A stretch of DNA of 64,000 nt from Chitinophagales bacterium (GTDB taxonomy: Bacteria; Bacteroidota; Bacteroidia; Chitinophagales; Chitinophagaceae). The stretch lies in the NCBI GenBank assembly GCA_015654595.1, contig JAATGQ010000103.1, forward strand, positions 21,173 through 85,172, read 5' to 3'. A program made the position numbers and the translations under genes. Below are positions 24,833-34,284 of this stretch, one piece after another. Within the stretch, counting starts at the first letter, position 1. Each line of letters starts with the position of its first letter. Under the pieces are notes generated by a model. That model searched no databases and was not told where the DNA came from. It worked only from the letters and a program-made list of their open reading frames with translations.

Positions 24833-26869
24833 ATGGAAGAGTTAAAGGTTTCTGTCAACAATAGCGGCATCGGGTCTGCGGGGCTGACCTCGGATTATAT
24901 GCAGGCCGTGGCCGAATACATCTGGAATGGTTTTGACGCCGGGGCTTCTCATGTCCGTATAGACTATACGACTAACGCTATCGATCATCTCGCATCGTTC
25001 ACGATCAGCGACAACGGCAGCGGGATCGACTTTTCGACGATCGGCAATACGTTTGGGAACTTTATGGACTCGATAAAGCGGACCTCGTATCAGAAGTCCT
25101 CGTCGGCGATCAGGGGGAATAGAGGCAAGGGCCGCTTCAGCTTCGTCGCGTTTGCTAATCTTGCAGTTTGGCATACGATTTACAAGGACACCGCCTCTCA
25201 AAAGTTGCTGGAATATGATCTTGTCATCAAGAAGAACAGCAAGGATAAATGCCATTATGATAAGACGATCATCTCCAAAGCAAGCGCGACGGGCACGACA
25301 GTAACCTTTACCGATCTAAGTTCCATATCGGCTTATTCTTTATCGAACAAACTTTTCCTGGACTTTCTTGGGGCAGAGTTTGGCTGGTTCCTGTTGCTCA
25401 ACAAGGAAAAGGATTGCCGCATCACGATCAACGGGGAAGACGTGCCTTATAAGCATCTTATCGCGGAGACGGAAGTCCGTGAGCTGCCGATCCGCTCGGA
25501 CGGCGTTATCGCTATTTTCAGGGTGACCTTTGTCCGCTGGGTGAAAATGATCGGCGATAAGTTCTATTTTTATTTTCTTGACTCGAAGCAAAAGGAAATC
25601 TGCAAGGAGTTGACGAGCTTTAACAACAACGCGATGGGCTTTAATCATAGCGTGTATGTGGAGTCGTCGTACTTTGATTCGTTTAGCGGGAGGGATAAGG
25701 AAGAAAGCCTGCTGCTGTTCGGGACTGGGAAACACAGTCCCGTCTTTAAGGCGCTCAACACCAGCCTTGTCGCGTTGTTAAAAGATAAGCAAAAACTCTT
25801 TGTCAACGGAGAAGCGGCGGAAAAGCTGATCACGAATTATGAAAGAAACGGCGTCATACCGCCGTTTAAGAACGACAAGTATGACCAGGCCAGAAAAGAG
25901 GATCTTATCAATGTGGTGAGGGGCCTCTACAGCATCGAGCCGAAGCTGTTTGTCGGTCTGAATAAGGAGCAGCAGAAGATCAGTATCGGGCTGATCACGA
26001 TCCTGCTGGAGACTGACGAGCGGGACACGATCATCGAGCTCATCGGCCAGATCATCACCCTCACGGCATCCGAGCGGCAGGGTCTTTTAAATATCCTGAA
26101 GAAGACGACCATCGGCAAGATAACCCGAACGGTTAATATGATCGAGTCCCGTTACAAGATCATAGAGCTCTTGAAGTCGCTGGTGTTCGACGCCAAGAAG
26201 TTCACTTCGGAGATCCATCACTTACAAAAGGCTATCGAGGAAAGCTTTTGGCTGTTTGGGGAACAGTACCACCTCGTCTCGGCAAATGAAAGTTTTTCTG
26301 TTCTTCAGACAAAGTACCTGGACCTGATCGCAGAGCAGGAAAAGAAAGACGGCAAAAAGACAAAAGCTCAAAAGGCCGATTTCAACAGGCGCCCCGATAT
26401 TTTTCTCTGCCGGCAGCATACGATCCCCGACCCCACGGACTTCGAGTATTTTATGGAGGAGAACGTGATGGTGGAGCTGAAGAGGCCCACGGTTGTCATC
26501 GGAAAGGAACAGCTTCGACAGATAGAGGACTACATGGAGATCATCCGAGCGGACGATGCTTTTAATTCTCAGAAACGGCGTTGGAAGTTCCTGATCGTCG
26601 GCAATCAGCTGGATGAATATGTAAAGGGCCAGTACGTCTCTCAAAAGGAAAAGGGCAAGAAGTTTCTTGTTAAGGGCATCGACAATTACGAGATCTATGC
26701 GCTGACCTGGGACGACGTCTTTACGATGTTCAATCTTCGTCACAAGTTTGTGGTCGATCATCTTGATTTCGACAAGGCGGCGATCAAGCGGGAGTTGCTG
26801 GAAAAGGGGATCGACTTTTACGCAGAGCCGGAAAAGATTACGATGGAGATACAGGAGGCCATCGCCTGA
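24833..26869 (+). CDS. GHKL ATPase with C-terminal PD-(D/E)XK-like nuclease domain
   Basis: 678 residues, cytosolic. The N-terminal Bergerat fold is clear: N-box with E28, N32 and D35 (AEYIWNGFDAGAS), G1 box DNGSGID (60-66), G2 box GNRGKG (95-100). The middle is helical. Near the C-terminus D522 in RRPDIF, E548 and K550 in VELKRP, and a following QLRQIEDY form a plausible nuclease core, similar in layout to Shedu/DUF4263 proteins. The combination fits a stand-alone nucleic-acid-targeting defence protein, but no partner or nuclease test is known here. It is a single gene with a palindrome at its start and ordinary metabolic genes downstream. Confidence 0.75.
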   Translation: MEELKVSVNNSGIGSAGLTSDYMQAVAEYIWNGFDAGASHVRIDYTTNAIDHLASFTISDNGSGIDFSTIGNTFGNFMDSIKRTSYQKSSSAIRGNRGKGRFSFVAFANLAVWHTIYKDTASQKLLEYDLVIKKNSKDKCHYDKTIISKASATGTTVTFTDLSSISAYSLSNKLFLDFLGAEFGWFLLLNKEKDCRITINGEDVPYKHLIAETEVRELPIRSDGVIAIFRVTFVRWVKMIGDKFYFYFLDSKQKEICKELTSFNNNAMGFNHSVYVESSYFDSFSGRDKEESLLLFGTGKHSPVFKALNTSLVALLKDKQKLFVNGEAAEKLITNYERNGVIPPFKNDKYDQARKEDLINVVRGLYSIEPKLFVGLNKEQQKISIGLITILLETDERDTIIELIGQIITLTASERQGLLNILKKTTIGKITRTVNMIESRYKIIELLKSLVFDAKKFTSEIHHLQKAIEESFWLFGEQYHLVSANESFSVLQTKYLDLIAEQEKKDGKKTKAQKADFNRRPDIFLCRQHTIPDPTDFEYFMEENVMVELKRPTVVIGKEQLRQIEDYMEIIRADDAFNSQKRRWKFLIVGNQLDEYVKGQYVSQKEKGKKFLVKGIDNYEIYALTWDDVFTMFNLRHKFVVDHLDFDKAAIKRELLEKGIDFYAEPEKITMEIQEAIA

Positions 26870-26952
26870 TCCACCTTTTGGCTACAACAAAGGGAAATTC
26901 GACTACGTAGGCGCGCGGATTGCATAGGAACTTTACAGCAAAATGAATCAAT

Positions 26953-27675
26953 ATGAAAAAGGTTTTAGTTACCGGCGCCAACAAAGGCATTGGGTATGAG
27001 GTGGTCCGGCAGCTCGCGGAGCAGGGGTTCTTTGTTTATCTGGGAAGCCGGGATCAGAAGAAAGGACAGGCAGCGGTTGATCAACTGCGGGCATCCGGGG
27101 CGGCAAATGTAGAAGCGCTGACGATCGATGTGGCCAGTGCAGACTCCGTCACAGCGGCAGCGGCAGAGCTAATGGCGAAAACCGACAGGTTGGATGTCCT
27201 GATCAATAACGCGGCGATCTCGGGCTCGAAGCCGCAGGAGTTGTCGGCCATCGACATTACGCAACTGAAGGAGCTTTTTGACACAAATTTCTTTGGCGCC
27301 ATCCAAACAACGCAGGCGATGCTGCCGCTGCTCGAAAAGGCCGACCAGCCGGTGATCCTGAATGTGTCCAGCGAGCTTGGTTCCCTCACCATGCAGACCA
27401 GCGAAAACCGCAATCCGAACTGGAGCAACTTTTATGCATACGGCTCGACAAAGACCGCGATGAACGCCTTTACCATACTGCTGGCGCATGAGTTCAAGGG
27501 CTCCAAGTTTACCGTCAATAGCGTGACACCAGGCTTTACAGCAACGGATCTCAACGGCTTTACCGGGTTTAAGACACCCGCGCAGGGGGCCGAACCGATC
27601 GTCAAGGCGGCGATAGAAAGCGCCGGCGGGCCGACAGGGAAGTTTTTCCAGGCTGGCGGCGAAGTGCCTTGGTAA
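26953..27675 (+). CDS. Short-chain dehydrogenase/reductase
   Basis: 240 residues. NAD(P) site VTGANKGIGYEV, NNAA motif (LINNAAIS), catalytic Ser in LNVSSELGS and the YxxxK pair in YAYGSTKTAMNAF. Classical SDR of about 240 residues, likely NADPH-dependent (basic R34 and K37 in LGSRDQKKG). Substrate unknown. It may be co-transcribed with the aldo/keto reductase downstream. Confidence 0.93.
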   Translation: MKKVLVTGANKGIGYEVVRQLAEQGFFVYLGSRDQKKGQAAVDQLRASGAANVEALTIDVASADSVTAAAAELMAKTDRLDVLINNAAISGSKPQELSAIDITQLKELFDTNFFGAIQTTQAMLPLLEKADQPVILNVSSELGSLTMQTSENRNPNWSNFYAYGSTKTAMNAFTILLAHEFKGSKFTVNSVTPGFTATDLNGFTGFKTPAQGAEPIVKAAIESAGGPTGKFFQAGGEVPW

Positions 27676-27831
27676 GCGACTGCTATGCCGCCGAAAGGGG
27701 TTGGAGCGATGGCGTTGGCAGGCTTGAGCGAACAGACGACCGGCCTGAGCCATACAGACAAGTAATTTGAGCTATCAGGGACATTGCCGGGACGCAACGA
27801 TGCGGATCTTTGTGTGATAAAACTGAAAACT

Positions 27832-28803
27832 ATGGCGAACTTACAAAGGATAGCCCTCGGCAAGAATGGCCCGCAAGTATCGAAACTGGGTCTTGGCTGT
27901 ATGCGGATGTCCTCGACCTGGGGCAGCGCGACAAGAGACGAAGCGGAAAGTGTAGCCACCATCCAGGCGGCATTAGATAATGGGATCAATTTTCTGAACA
28001 CGGGTGATTTTTATGGCCACGGCCACAACGAACTGCTGGTAGGCAAAGCGGTAAAAGGCAGAAGGGACGACGCCTTTATCAGCGTAAAGTTTGGCGCCAT
28101 CTTTCACAACGGTCAATGGCTGGGTCTGGACCTGCGTCCTATCGCCATCAAGAATTTTATCAACTATTCCCTGGTACGCCTCGGCGTGGAGACCATCGAT
28201 CTTTATCAACCCTGCAGACTGGACAATAGCGTTCCTGTAGAAGACGTAATCGGAACGGTTGCCGACCTGATCAAAGAAGGAAAGGTCCGTCACCTGGGCG
28301 TATCGGAGATCACCGCGGAGCAACTGCGTAAGGCCAATAGCGTATACCCCGTGTCGGCGCTGGAGATCGGCTATTCGCTGGCTGACCGCCAGATAGAAAA
28401 AGACCTGCTGCCGACCGCAAAGGAATTAGGGATCGCCGTAGTGGCGTTTGCGAATACGGCCGAAGGACTATTAACTGGCGAAATGAAGGCGCCATTACCC
28501 GCCGACTCCTATCTGAACCACTTCTCGCGATTCCAGGGCGACAACCTTGTCAAGAACCTGGAAAAGGTGGAAGTGCTGAAGTCGATAGCCGCCGCAAAGG
28601 GGCTCACCCCTACCCAACTGGCAATCGCCTGGGTCAATGCGCAGGGAGATCATATCATGCCACTGGTCAGTATGAGTAAACGGTCACGTTTGCCAGAAAA
28701 TATAAGGGCGATGGAGGTTCAAATCACAAGCGAAGAGATGAACGCGTTGAATACCGCCTTTGCGCCTGGGGCCATCGTTGGAAGTACCTATCTGGTAAGA
28801 TAA
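27832..28803 (+). CDS. Aldo/keto reductase with altered catalytic tetrad
   Basis: 323 residues from the ATG at 27832 (MANLQRIALGKNG); an upstream ATG at 27784 is less likely. The AKR barrel is clear (VSKLGLGCMRMSS, YGHGHNELLVGKA, KVRHLGVSEI, LTPTQLAIAWV). Of the tetrad, Tyr61 and Lys86 are kept. The usual Asp is Asn56 (FLNTGDFYG) and the usual His is Cys128 (LYQPCRLD). Some AKR subgroups lack the His, but the Asp change is unusual. It may bind cofactor with low or altered activity. The AraC gene starts 15 bp downstream. Confidence 0.9.
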   Translation: MANLQRIALGKNGPQVSKLGLGCMRMSSTWGSATRDEAESVATIQAALDNGINFLNTGDFYGHGHNELLVGKAVKGRRDDAFISVKFGAIFHNGQWLGLDLRPIAIKNFINYSLVRLGVETIDLYQPCRLDNSVPVEDVIGTVADLIKEGKVRHLGVSEITAEQLRKANSVYPVSALEIGYSLADRQIEKDLLPTAKELGIAVVAFANTAEGLLTGEMKAPLPADSYLNHFSRFQGDNLVKNLEKVEVLKSIAAAKGLTPTQLAIAWVNAQGDHIMPLVSMSKRSRLPENIRAMEVQITSEEMNALNTAFAPGAIVGSTYLVR

Positions 28804-28818
28804 GCCTACCTTTACGCT

Positions 28819-29631
28819 GTGACGAATCCAACGGTCATCATTCCCAATGTTATCTTCTTTTCCTTTCTTTCGGATAGGCGAAAGGAAAAGGTGGGCTTCT
28901 TTGAGCACAATACGCTGGTGCTGCAGGTGGCTGGCCATTTCAAGATGGAGACGGCCAGCGAGACCATTACGATGACAAAGGGAGATATGCTGTTGATCCG
29001 GAAGAATCAGCTGGGAGAATTGACAAAGACGCCCCTTCCGAATGAAGCCTATCAGACTATAGTCATTATTCTCCAGGAAGATTTGCTTCGGCAGATCGCC
29101 CTGGAGAGTAATTTTTCTGTCGAAAATAAATACACCGGGCCGCTGAATATCATCCTTCCAAAGAATGACTTTCTGTATGGCTATTTTCAATCCGTGATGC
29201 CCTATGTCCGTCATCCGAACGAACGATTGGAGACCGCTCTGGGTTCGCTTAAAGTCAAAGAGGCGGCACAGTTACTATTGCATGTCCTGCCGGAATTGAA
29301 AGATTTTTTATTCGACTTTTCAGAGCCGCATAAAATAGACCTCGAACGGTTTATGATGTCCAACTTCCATTTCAACATCCCCATCGAGAAGTTTGCACAG
29401 CTAACTGGCCGGAGTCTGGCTGCTTTTAAGCGGGATTTTCAAAAGGTGTTTGGCGCCTCGCCACGGCAATGGCTGCAGGAGAAGAGGTTGACGGAGGCTC
29501 GCCATCTTATCGAGCATAAGAATAAGAAGCCTTCAGCCATTTACCTCGATCTGGGTTTTGAAAGTCTTTCGCATTTCTCGCATTCCTTTAAGAAGAAGTT
29601 TGGAAAGGCTCCGACGGAGTGGGTGTCGTAA
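28819..29631 (+). CDS. AraC family transcriptional regulator
   Basis: 270 residues from a GTG at 28819; TACCTTTA lies 4 bp before it. An N-terminal cupin-like sensor (LQVAGHFKMETASETITMTKGDMLLIRKNQ) is followed by a C-terminal AraC DNA-binding domain (EKFAQLTGRSLAAFKRDFQ, FGASPRQWLQEKRLTEARHLI, PSAIYLDLGFESLSHFSHSFKKKFG). It follows the SDR and AKR genes and may control them. Its last 44 bp overlap the end of the convergent ABC exporter gene. Confidence 0.9.
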   Translation: MTNPTVIIPNVIFFSFLSDRRKEKVGFFEHNTLVLQVAGHFKMETASETITMTKGDMLLIRKNQLGELTKTPLPNEAYQTIVIILQEDLLRQIALESNFSVENKYTGPLNIILPKNDFLYGYFQSVMPYVRHPNERLETALGSLKVKEAAQLLLHVLPELKDFLFDFSEPHKIDLERFMMSNFHFNIPIEKFAQLTGRSLAAFKRDFQKVFGASPRQWLQEKRLTEARHLIEHKNKKPSAIYLDLGFESLSHFSHSFKKKFGKAPTEWVS

Positions 29632-31396
29632 GGGGTGGCTCTTGGGGTGTGACTGGCCGCCGCTCGCCAATCTGCTGGCGCCACATCGCGTAGTACAATC
29701 CCTTCTGCTGCAGCAATTCGTCGTGGCTGCCCATCTCTGCAATCTTTCCTTTTTCGAGTACATAGATCGCATCGGCGTGCATCACGGTCGATAGCCGGTG
29801 CGCGATCAGGATGGTCATCTGTTCGCGATTGGCGGAGATATCGCGGATGGTATGGGTGATCTCTTCTTCCGTAAGAGAGTCGAGGGCGGAGGTGGCTTCG
29901 TCGAAGAGCAAAAGCCGGGGCTGGCGGAGCAGGGCGCGGGCGATGGAGAGACGTTGTTTTTCTCCGCCGGACAGCTTCATGCCGTTCTCGCCCAGGAGGG
30001 TGGCCAGGCCTTTCGAAGCCTTGGCTACCAGCCTCCCTGCGGCGGCCTTATGGAGGACTTCCATGATCTCTTCGTCGCTGGCCCCAGGTTTTACAAAGAG
30101 CATATTGTCGCGGATCGTGCCGGCATAGAGCTGGGTATCCTGGGTTACAAAGCCGATCTGGCGGCGGAGAGGGTTATACCGTATATCGGAGGACAGCACG
30201 TCGTTAAACAGGATCCTACCGCTGACGGGCAGGTAGAGACCGATCAGCAGTTTTACCAGCGTGGACTTGCCGGAACCCGAAGGGCCGACAAAGGCGATGG
30301 TCTGACCGCTGTGGATGCCAAAGGAGATGCCATCGATGGCGTTGTAGTTGGCGGTCTTGTGGCGGAACACCACGTTTTCGAAACGCAGGCTTTCGAGGGG
30401 GCCGATGTCGACGGGATTCTCGGGTCTTATCTCTATCGGCTTTTGCATCAGCTGGTCGAAGGTATTGAGGGAAGCGTCGGCTTCGCGGTAGAGCAGGATC
30501 AGGTTCCCAAGGTCCTGTAAAGGGGTAAAGATAGCGGTGGAGATGAATTGCATCGCGATCAGTTCGCCAGTGCTAAGCACCTTGCGGAAGATCAGCCAGA
30601 GTAAAATAAAGAGGATAGACTGTTTCAGCAGGTTGAGCATATTACCCTGAAGGAAAGACAGCGAACTTACTTTTCGGGCCTTGTACATCTCGAGGTTGAA
30701 GATATTGAGGGTTTGTGCGTTGAGTCTTCGGATCTCGGAAAAGGTCAGGCCCAGGCTCTTCACCAGCTCGATATTCCGCAGGCTTTCGGTGATGATGCCC
30801 GCCTGTGCGTCTGTCTGCCGATTGATGGACCGCTGGACGGTCTTGATCTTCTGAGATAGCAGACCGGTGAGGGAACCCAGGAGAACGATACCTATAAAGA
30901 ATATCGGGATCAGCATCCAGTTCTTGCTGATGCTATACCAGAGCAGGAACCCGATGCCGACCAGGGATGAAAACAGGACGGTGATAAAGGAATTGATAAA
31001 TCGCTCCGCGTCCGTCTTTACCTTTTGCAATACCGACAAGGTCGTGCCGCTGCGGCTTTCTTCGAATTCCTGGTAGGAAAGCCTTAATGTCTGCTTTAGT
31101 CCGTCGTTAAAGACCTGCATCCCGAAAAGCGCCACGGCTTTCCGGGTGAAGTAGTCCTGTAGGCTCTTGAAGGCCTTTGACAGCAGTGCGATGCCAAGGG
31201 CGATGACCAGCCAGTAGATGATGCCGTGGATCAGCTGGTTTTCCGGGAGATGCGACTTGTTGGTGGCATATTTATCGATGATCTTTCCGAATATAATGGG
31301 GTCGATCAGGTTGAGCAACTGGGCCAGACCGGCTAGCAGCAGCGCAAAAAAGACCAGCTGGCGCCGGGGTTTTAGATATTTCCACAATGTCTTCAT
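29588..31396 (-). CDS. ABC exporter, fused membrane and ATPase domains
   Basis: 602 residues from the ATG at 31396 (MKTLWKYLKPRRQL); an ATG at 31429 is possible. Six membrane helices precede a C-terminal ATPase with Walker A GPSGSGKST, signature LSGGEKQRLSIARALL, Walker B LLLFDEATSALD and switch His in LIAHRLST. A half-transporter of the MsbA/multidrug type, working as a homodimer. Substrate unknown. The C-terminal tail is Pro/Thr-rich. Confidence 0.93.
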   Translation of the reverse strand: MKTLWKYLKPRRQLVFFALLLAGLAQLLNLIDPIIFGKIIDKYATNKSHLPENQLIHGIIYWLVIALGIALLSKAFKSLQDYFTRKAVALFGMQVFNDGLKQTLRLSYQEFEESRSGTTLSVLQKVKTDAERFINSFITVLFSSLVGIGFLLWYSISKNWMLIPIFFIGIVLLGSLTGLLSQKIKTVQRSINRQTDAQAGIITESLRNIELVKSLGLTFSEIRRLNAQTLNIFNLEMYKARKVSSLSFLQGNMLNLLKQSILFILLWLIFRKVLSTGELIAMQFISTAIFTPLQDLGNLILLYREADASLNTFDQLMQKPIEIRPENPVDIGPLESLRFENVVFRHKTANYNAIDGISFGIHSGQTIAFVGPSGSGKSTLVKLLIGLYLPVSGRILFNDVLSSDIRYNPLRRQIGFVTQDTQLYAGTIRDNMLFVKPGASDEEIMEVLHKAAAGRLVAKASKGLATLLGENGMKLSGGEKQRLSIARALLRQPRLLLFDEATSALDSLTEEEITHTIRDISANREQMTILIAHRLSTVMHADAIYVLEKGKIAEMGSHDELLQQKGLYYAMWRQQIGERRPVTPQEPPLTTPTPSEPFQTSS

Positions 31397-31457
31397 ACGG
31401 GTAAACACCTGCAAATGACCGGCCAACAAAAACGGCGGATTATTGTTAACTTAAAGC

Positions 31458-32105
31458 ATGAAATCAGCCCTCCTCTTCGGCGCCAGCGGTCTCGTCGGCT
31501 CTCAGCTGCTGACGCAGCTGCTGGATAACCCCGCTTATGACAAGGTCATCATCGTTGTTCGTAAGCCGCTGGGGGTCCAGCATCCCAAACTGACGACACT
31601 GATCGGCGACTATAACACCCTGCCAGGATTGATGGATCAGTTAAGGGCTGATGCCGTCTTTATCGCGTTGGGCACCACAAAGAAAAAGACGCCAGACAAG
31701 GGAGTCTATTACCAGGTCGATCACGATTATCCCCTGTTGGCGGCGCGTATCGCCAAGGAGAATGGCGCCCGGTCGGTGCTGCTGGTGTCAGCGGTGGGTG
31801 CGAATGCCAGCTCAAAGATCTTTTATGTCCGGACAAAGGGCAGGACGGAGGACGATATCATCGGGCTGAATTTTGACCACACCTATATCTTCCAGCCTTC
31901 GATGCTGATGGGCGACCGGCAGGAGAACCGGCCGATGGAGAAGTTTTTCATCGGGCTCTTCACGTTCATTGGCCCCTTCCTTGTGGGAAAGACAAGCAAG
32001 TACCGCGGGATAAAAATTGACGACCTCGCCAAATCGATGATCAAGGCTGCCAATGATGAAAGCGTAAAGGTGAGGCGGTATGTCTGGGAGGATATGCAGG
32101 CTTAA
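31458..32105 (+). CDS. NAD(P)-binding atypical SDR (HTATIP2/YbjT-like)
   Basis: 215 residues. The dinucleotide-binding loop GASGLVGSQLL is at the N-terminus. FIALGTTKKKTPDKGVYYQVDHDYPLL and the KGRTEDDI stretch fit the oxidoreductase HTATIP2-like group. The active Tyr-Lys pair of classical SDRs is replaced by YVRTKG. Role unknown. Divergent from the ABC exporter with a 61-bp spacer. Confidence 0.88.
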   Translation: MKSALLFGASGLVGSQLLTQLLDNPAYDKVIIVVRKPLGVQHPKLTTLIGDYNTLPGLMDQLRADAVFIALGTTKKKTPDKGVYYQVDHDYPLLAARIAKENGARSVLLVSAVGANASSKIFYVRTKGRTEDDIIGLNFDHTYIFQPSMLMGDRQENRPMEKFFIGLFTFIGPFLVGKTSKYRGIKIDDLAKSMIKAANDESVKVRRYVWEDMQA

Positions 32106-32186
32106 ATCCAACCTCGTCCATTTAATCCTGTAATTATATCCTTTAGAACAAGGACATTCAGTCTCCAACAACTATCGAATTTACAA

Positions 32187-32214
32187 CCGCCAATGGCAGC
32201 TTTTCCATTGGCGG
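32187..32214. terminator. Hairpin between convergent genes
   Basis: CCGCCAATGG / CCATTGGCGG, 10-bp perfect stem with an 8-nt loop, in the 163-bp gap between converging stops at 32105 and 32269. The T-tracts are weak, so the terminator role is likely but not certain. Confidence 0.5.
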
Positions 32215-32268
32215 GCAGTTCGCAGTTGTCAAAATAGACTTGTGCAATATATTTTGTAAAGTATCGGT

Positions 32269-33660
32269 CTAACTGAATAATCCTGCAAGCCCTTTTTGTA
32301 TTAACGTAGTCAATAAAGGAGAGGCTGTTATCAGGATACTTCCGATAATGTCTGTCAGAGTTTTCAGAACCTTGGCGCCTCTGCTGCCATCCTGGGCATC
32401 CATCATTTCCTTATCTTGGGTCAATTTCAGTCCATTGAACCGAAGTCGGACAGGGATATAAAATATAGCTAGTAAAAGACTATGCATCAGTCCCATAAGA
32501 TAAACAAAATCATAATTTACCAAAGGTCTTCCTGATACCAGCGTATAGAATCTCACCGCTTCAAGGCCGTTAATGGAATTAAACAAAATGCCCATCCAGA
32601 TAACGAAGACACTTAAAATGACGGCGCTGCACAGGAAAGCAAAATCAAATCGGCTTTTCAGATTCTGATACTTGATTTGAAGAGAAGTATCCGATACAAG
32701 CGTTATTTTTTCATCTTCCGCAAAGACATTCAGTAATTCGAGTTTATTCGCGACAAAAAGATAGGCAGTAAAACATAATGCGGCTGCCAGATAACCGGGG
32801 ATAGCATAAAACAGCATCCGGGTATTGAAGTAATTCAAAAAATAAGAATCGTGTATTACGGCATCGCCGATTAGCAAAGAATATAATATATAAGTAAAAA
32901 CACCAATCACGATGGCTGGTATCAAGGCCGTCTTCAATGCGTTTGGCCAATCAAATTGAAATTCATTAACAATGCTGTCTACGGATTTCACATTGCCGAC
33001 AACCAACGGCAGAACCAAAAACCATAATACCATTTGGGCGAGCGATAATACGAACCAGATCCCAAGGGATGAATTATGATCAAAGACATCCACCAATCCA
33101 TTTTTGTTATCTCTGTTAATGGCAATCGTCACCTGTTTAGTATGGACAGTCGTATCCATTGCGCTGCAGCAAGTGTCTTTCAATGTTACAAGAAGTGATT
33201 CTCCCCCTTTCTGAATAGTGTTAAGAATTTCTCCCCTATCCGCAGAAAGTATCCTGGCATAAAAAAGCAGGCTGGTATCTGTATTAAAGTTCTGAAGATT
33301 AACAAGAGCCTTTTTTGTTTCTTTATACATTTGTTTGTCAGTAGACAGGTCGGTTTTCCTTGCGGCACTATCCATAGCAGACTTGGGTTTCAGGGAATCC
33401 AGACGGCCAATTTCCTTCCCCAGCAGTGTTAATCGGTCCTGGTAAAAGGACCTGGCAACGTCTTTCCGCTTATCGAGTGTCAGATCATGATATTTACCAT
33501 GACAGCCGCTATAAAGCACAATGACTGCATAAATCAAACCCGCTATCGAAAACCAGATAGGAATTGTTACTGGGGCATTTCCCCAGACAGACCAGTAGAT
33601 CTGGGCTTTTTCGTCTCCAGAATTTGTTTTCACGGTATTGGTTGGTATGGAATTACTCAT
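32269..33660 (-). CDS. Unrecognised multi-pass membrane protein sharing a motif with the NACHT protein
   Basis: 463 residues from the ATG at 33660. One early helix (IPIWFSIAGLIYAVIVLYSG), a soluble loop of about 180 residues with a Cys pair (LKDTCCSAMD), then about six helices. FQFDWPNALK, placed just before a helix, closely matches FRFDWPHAIR before a helix in the NACHT protein at 34931. Codon and base use is AT-richer than at 25-32 kb. Divergent from the NACHT operon. No known family recognised; a partner of the NACHT protein is a reasonable guess only. Confidence 0.7.
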   Translation of the reverse strand: MSNSIPTNTVKTNSGDEKAQIYWSVWGNAPVTIPIWFSIAGLIYAVIVLYSGCHGKYHDLTLDKRKDVARSFYQDRLTLLGKEIGRLDSLKPKSAMDSAARKTDLSTDKQMYKETKKALVNLQNFNTDTSLLFYARILSADRGEILNTIQKGGESLLVTLKDTCCSAMDTTVHTKQVTIAINRDNKNGLVDVFDHNSSLGIWFVLSLAQMVLWFLVLPLVVGNVKSVDSIVNEFQFDWPNALKTALIPAIVIGVFTYILYSLLIGDAVIHDSYFLNYFNTRMLFYAIPGYLAAALCFTAYLFVANKLELLNVFAEDEKITLVSDTSLQIKYQNLKSRFDFAFLCSAVILSVFVIWMGILFNSINGLEAVRFYTLVSGRPLVNYDFVYLMGLMHSLLLAIFYIPVRLRFNGLKLTQDKEMMDAQDGSRGAKVLKTLTDIIGSILITASPLLTTLIQKGLAGLFS

Positions 33661-33691
33661 TCTTAAAAATACACATCCTTTCAATGGTTTG

Positions 33692-33710
33692 CACCGTGAA
33701 AAACACCCTA
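33692..33710. repeat. Half copy of the ACCGTGAAAACACCC repeat
   Basis: CACCGTGAAAAACACCCTA, one arm of the repeat family at 21132 and 34269. The opposite arm is badly decayed (about 33721-33737, GGCTTTCACCGTCG). It lies just upstream of the 463-residue membrane gene. Confidence 0.55.
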
Positions 33711-33729
33711 TTTCTAACACAGGAGGCTT

Positions 33730-34284
33730 TCACCGTCGCACAATCCGCATCAGCCCCTTTGTATAGACAGGATATCCATTCTGAAACTGATCCGGTCCCA
33801 TTTGACCGGCGACTAAAACCGAGCTGTCAGTTTCTTTCACAATGGCATCTACCTGAATCGTAAGGGTGTTCTTAAGGATATAGTTTGCATCAGCAGTCCC
33901 GTCAGGATGAATCACAGCCAGCTTGATACGCGAAAAAGTCGACCCGGTAGAATCGTTCCGGTCTCCGATAAATATGAAACTATCCGACAGGTGGCAAATG
34001 GCAGCCACTACATTTCCGGCAAGCGCCGCTTTAAAGGAATGGTCAAATTTGCCTTTGGCCGTTATTTTCAAAAAACTGGCTGCAGCATCATTGGTGACAT
34101 TGCCAATTGCGCCATACATGATACGGTCAAAGGCGCCGCCCAGCAGGATATAACCAACAGCGATGGCATCCACAAATAAGGCGACGTTGTTCCTTGGTGT
34201 GGCGCCGAATCTTTCCAGGTTGGATCGTAGTAGGCGGTGGTGTCGTGGAAGAGTTTCTTTTTGAGCAGACCGTGAAACACCCAA
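33730..34284 (-). pseudogene. Decayed gene fragment with delta-60-like beta-propeller repeats
   Basis: The readable frame (184 residues) contains FLKITAKGKFDHSF and RIKLAVIHPDGTADANYI, which look like delta-60 repeats of secreted propellers. Its first 35 residues are unlike protein. In the neighbouring frame the same DNA reads KKKLFHDTTAYYDPTWKDSAPHQG, which looks real. This implies a frameshift near 34190-34210 and loss of the true start. The fragment begins directly inside one inverted repeat and ends beside another, as if only a bounded piece remained. It is probably not functional. Confidence 0.6.

Noticed and set aside
33730..34284. Intact gene for a 184-residue protein
   Set aside because: The start region is not protein-like and better sequence exists in another frame, so a broken gene is the better reading.
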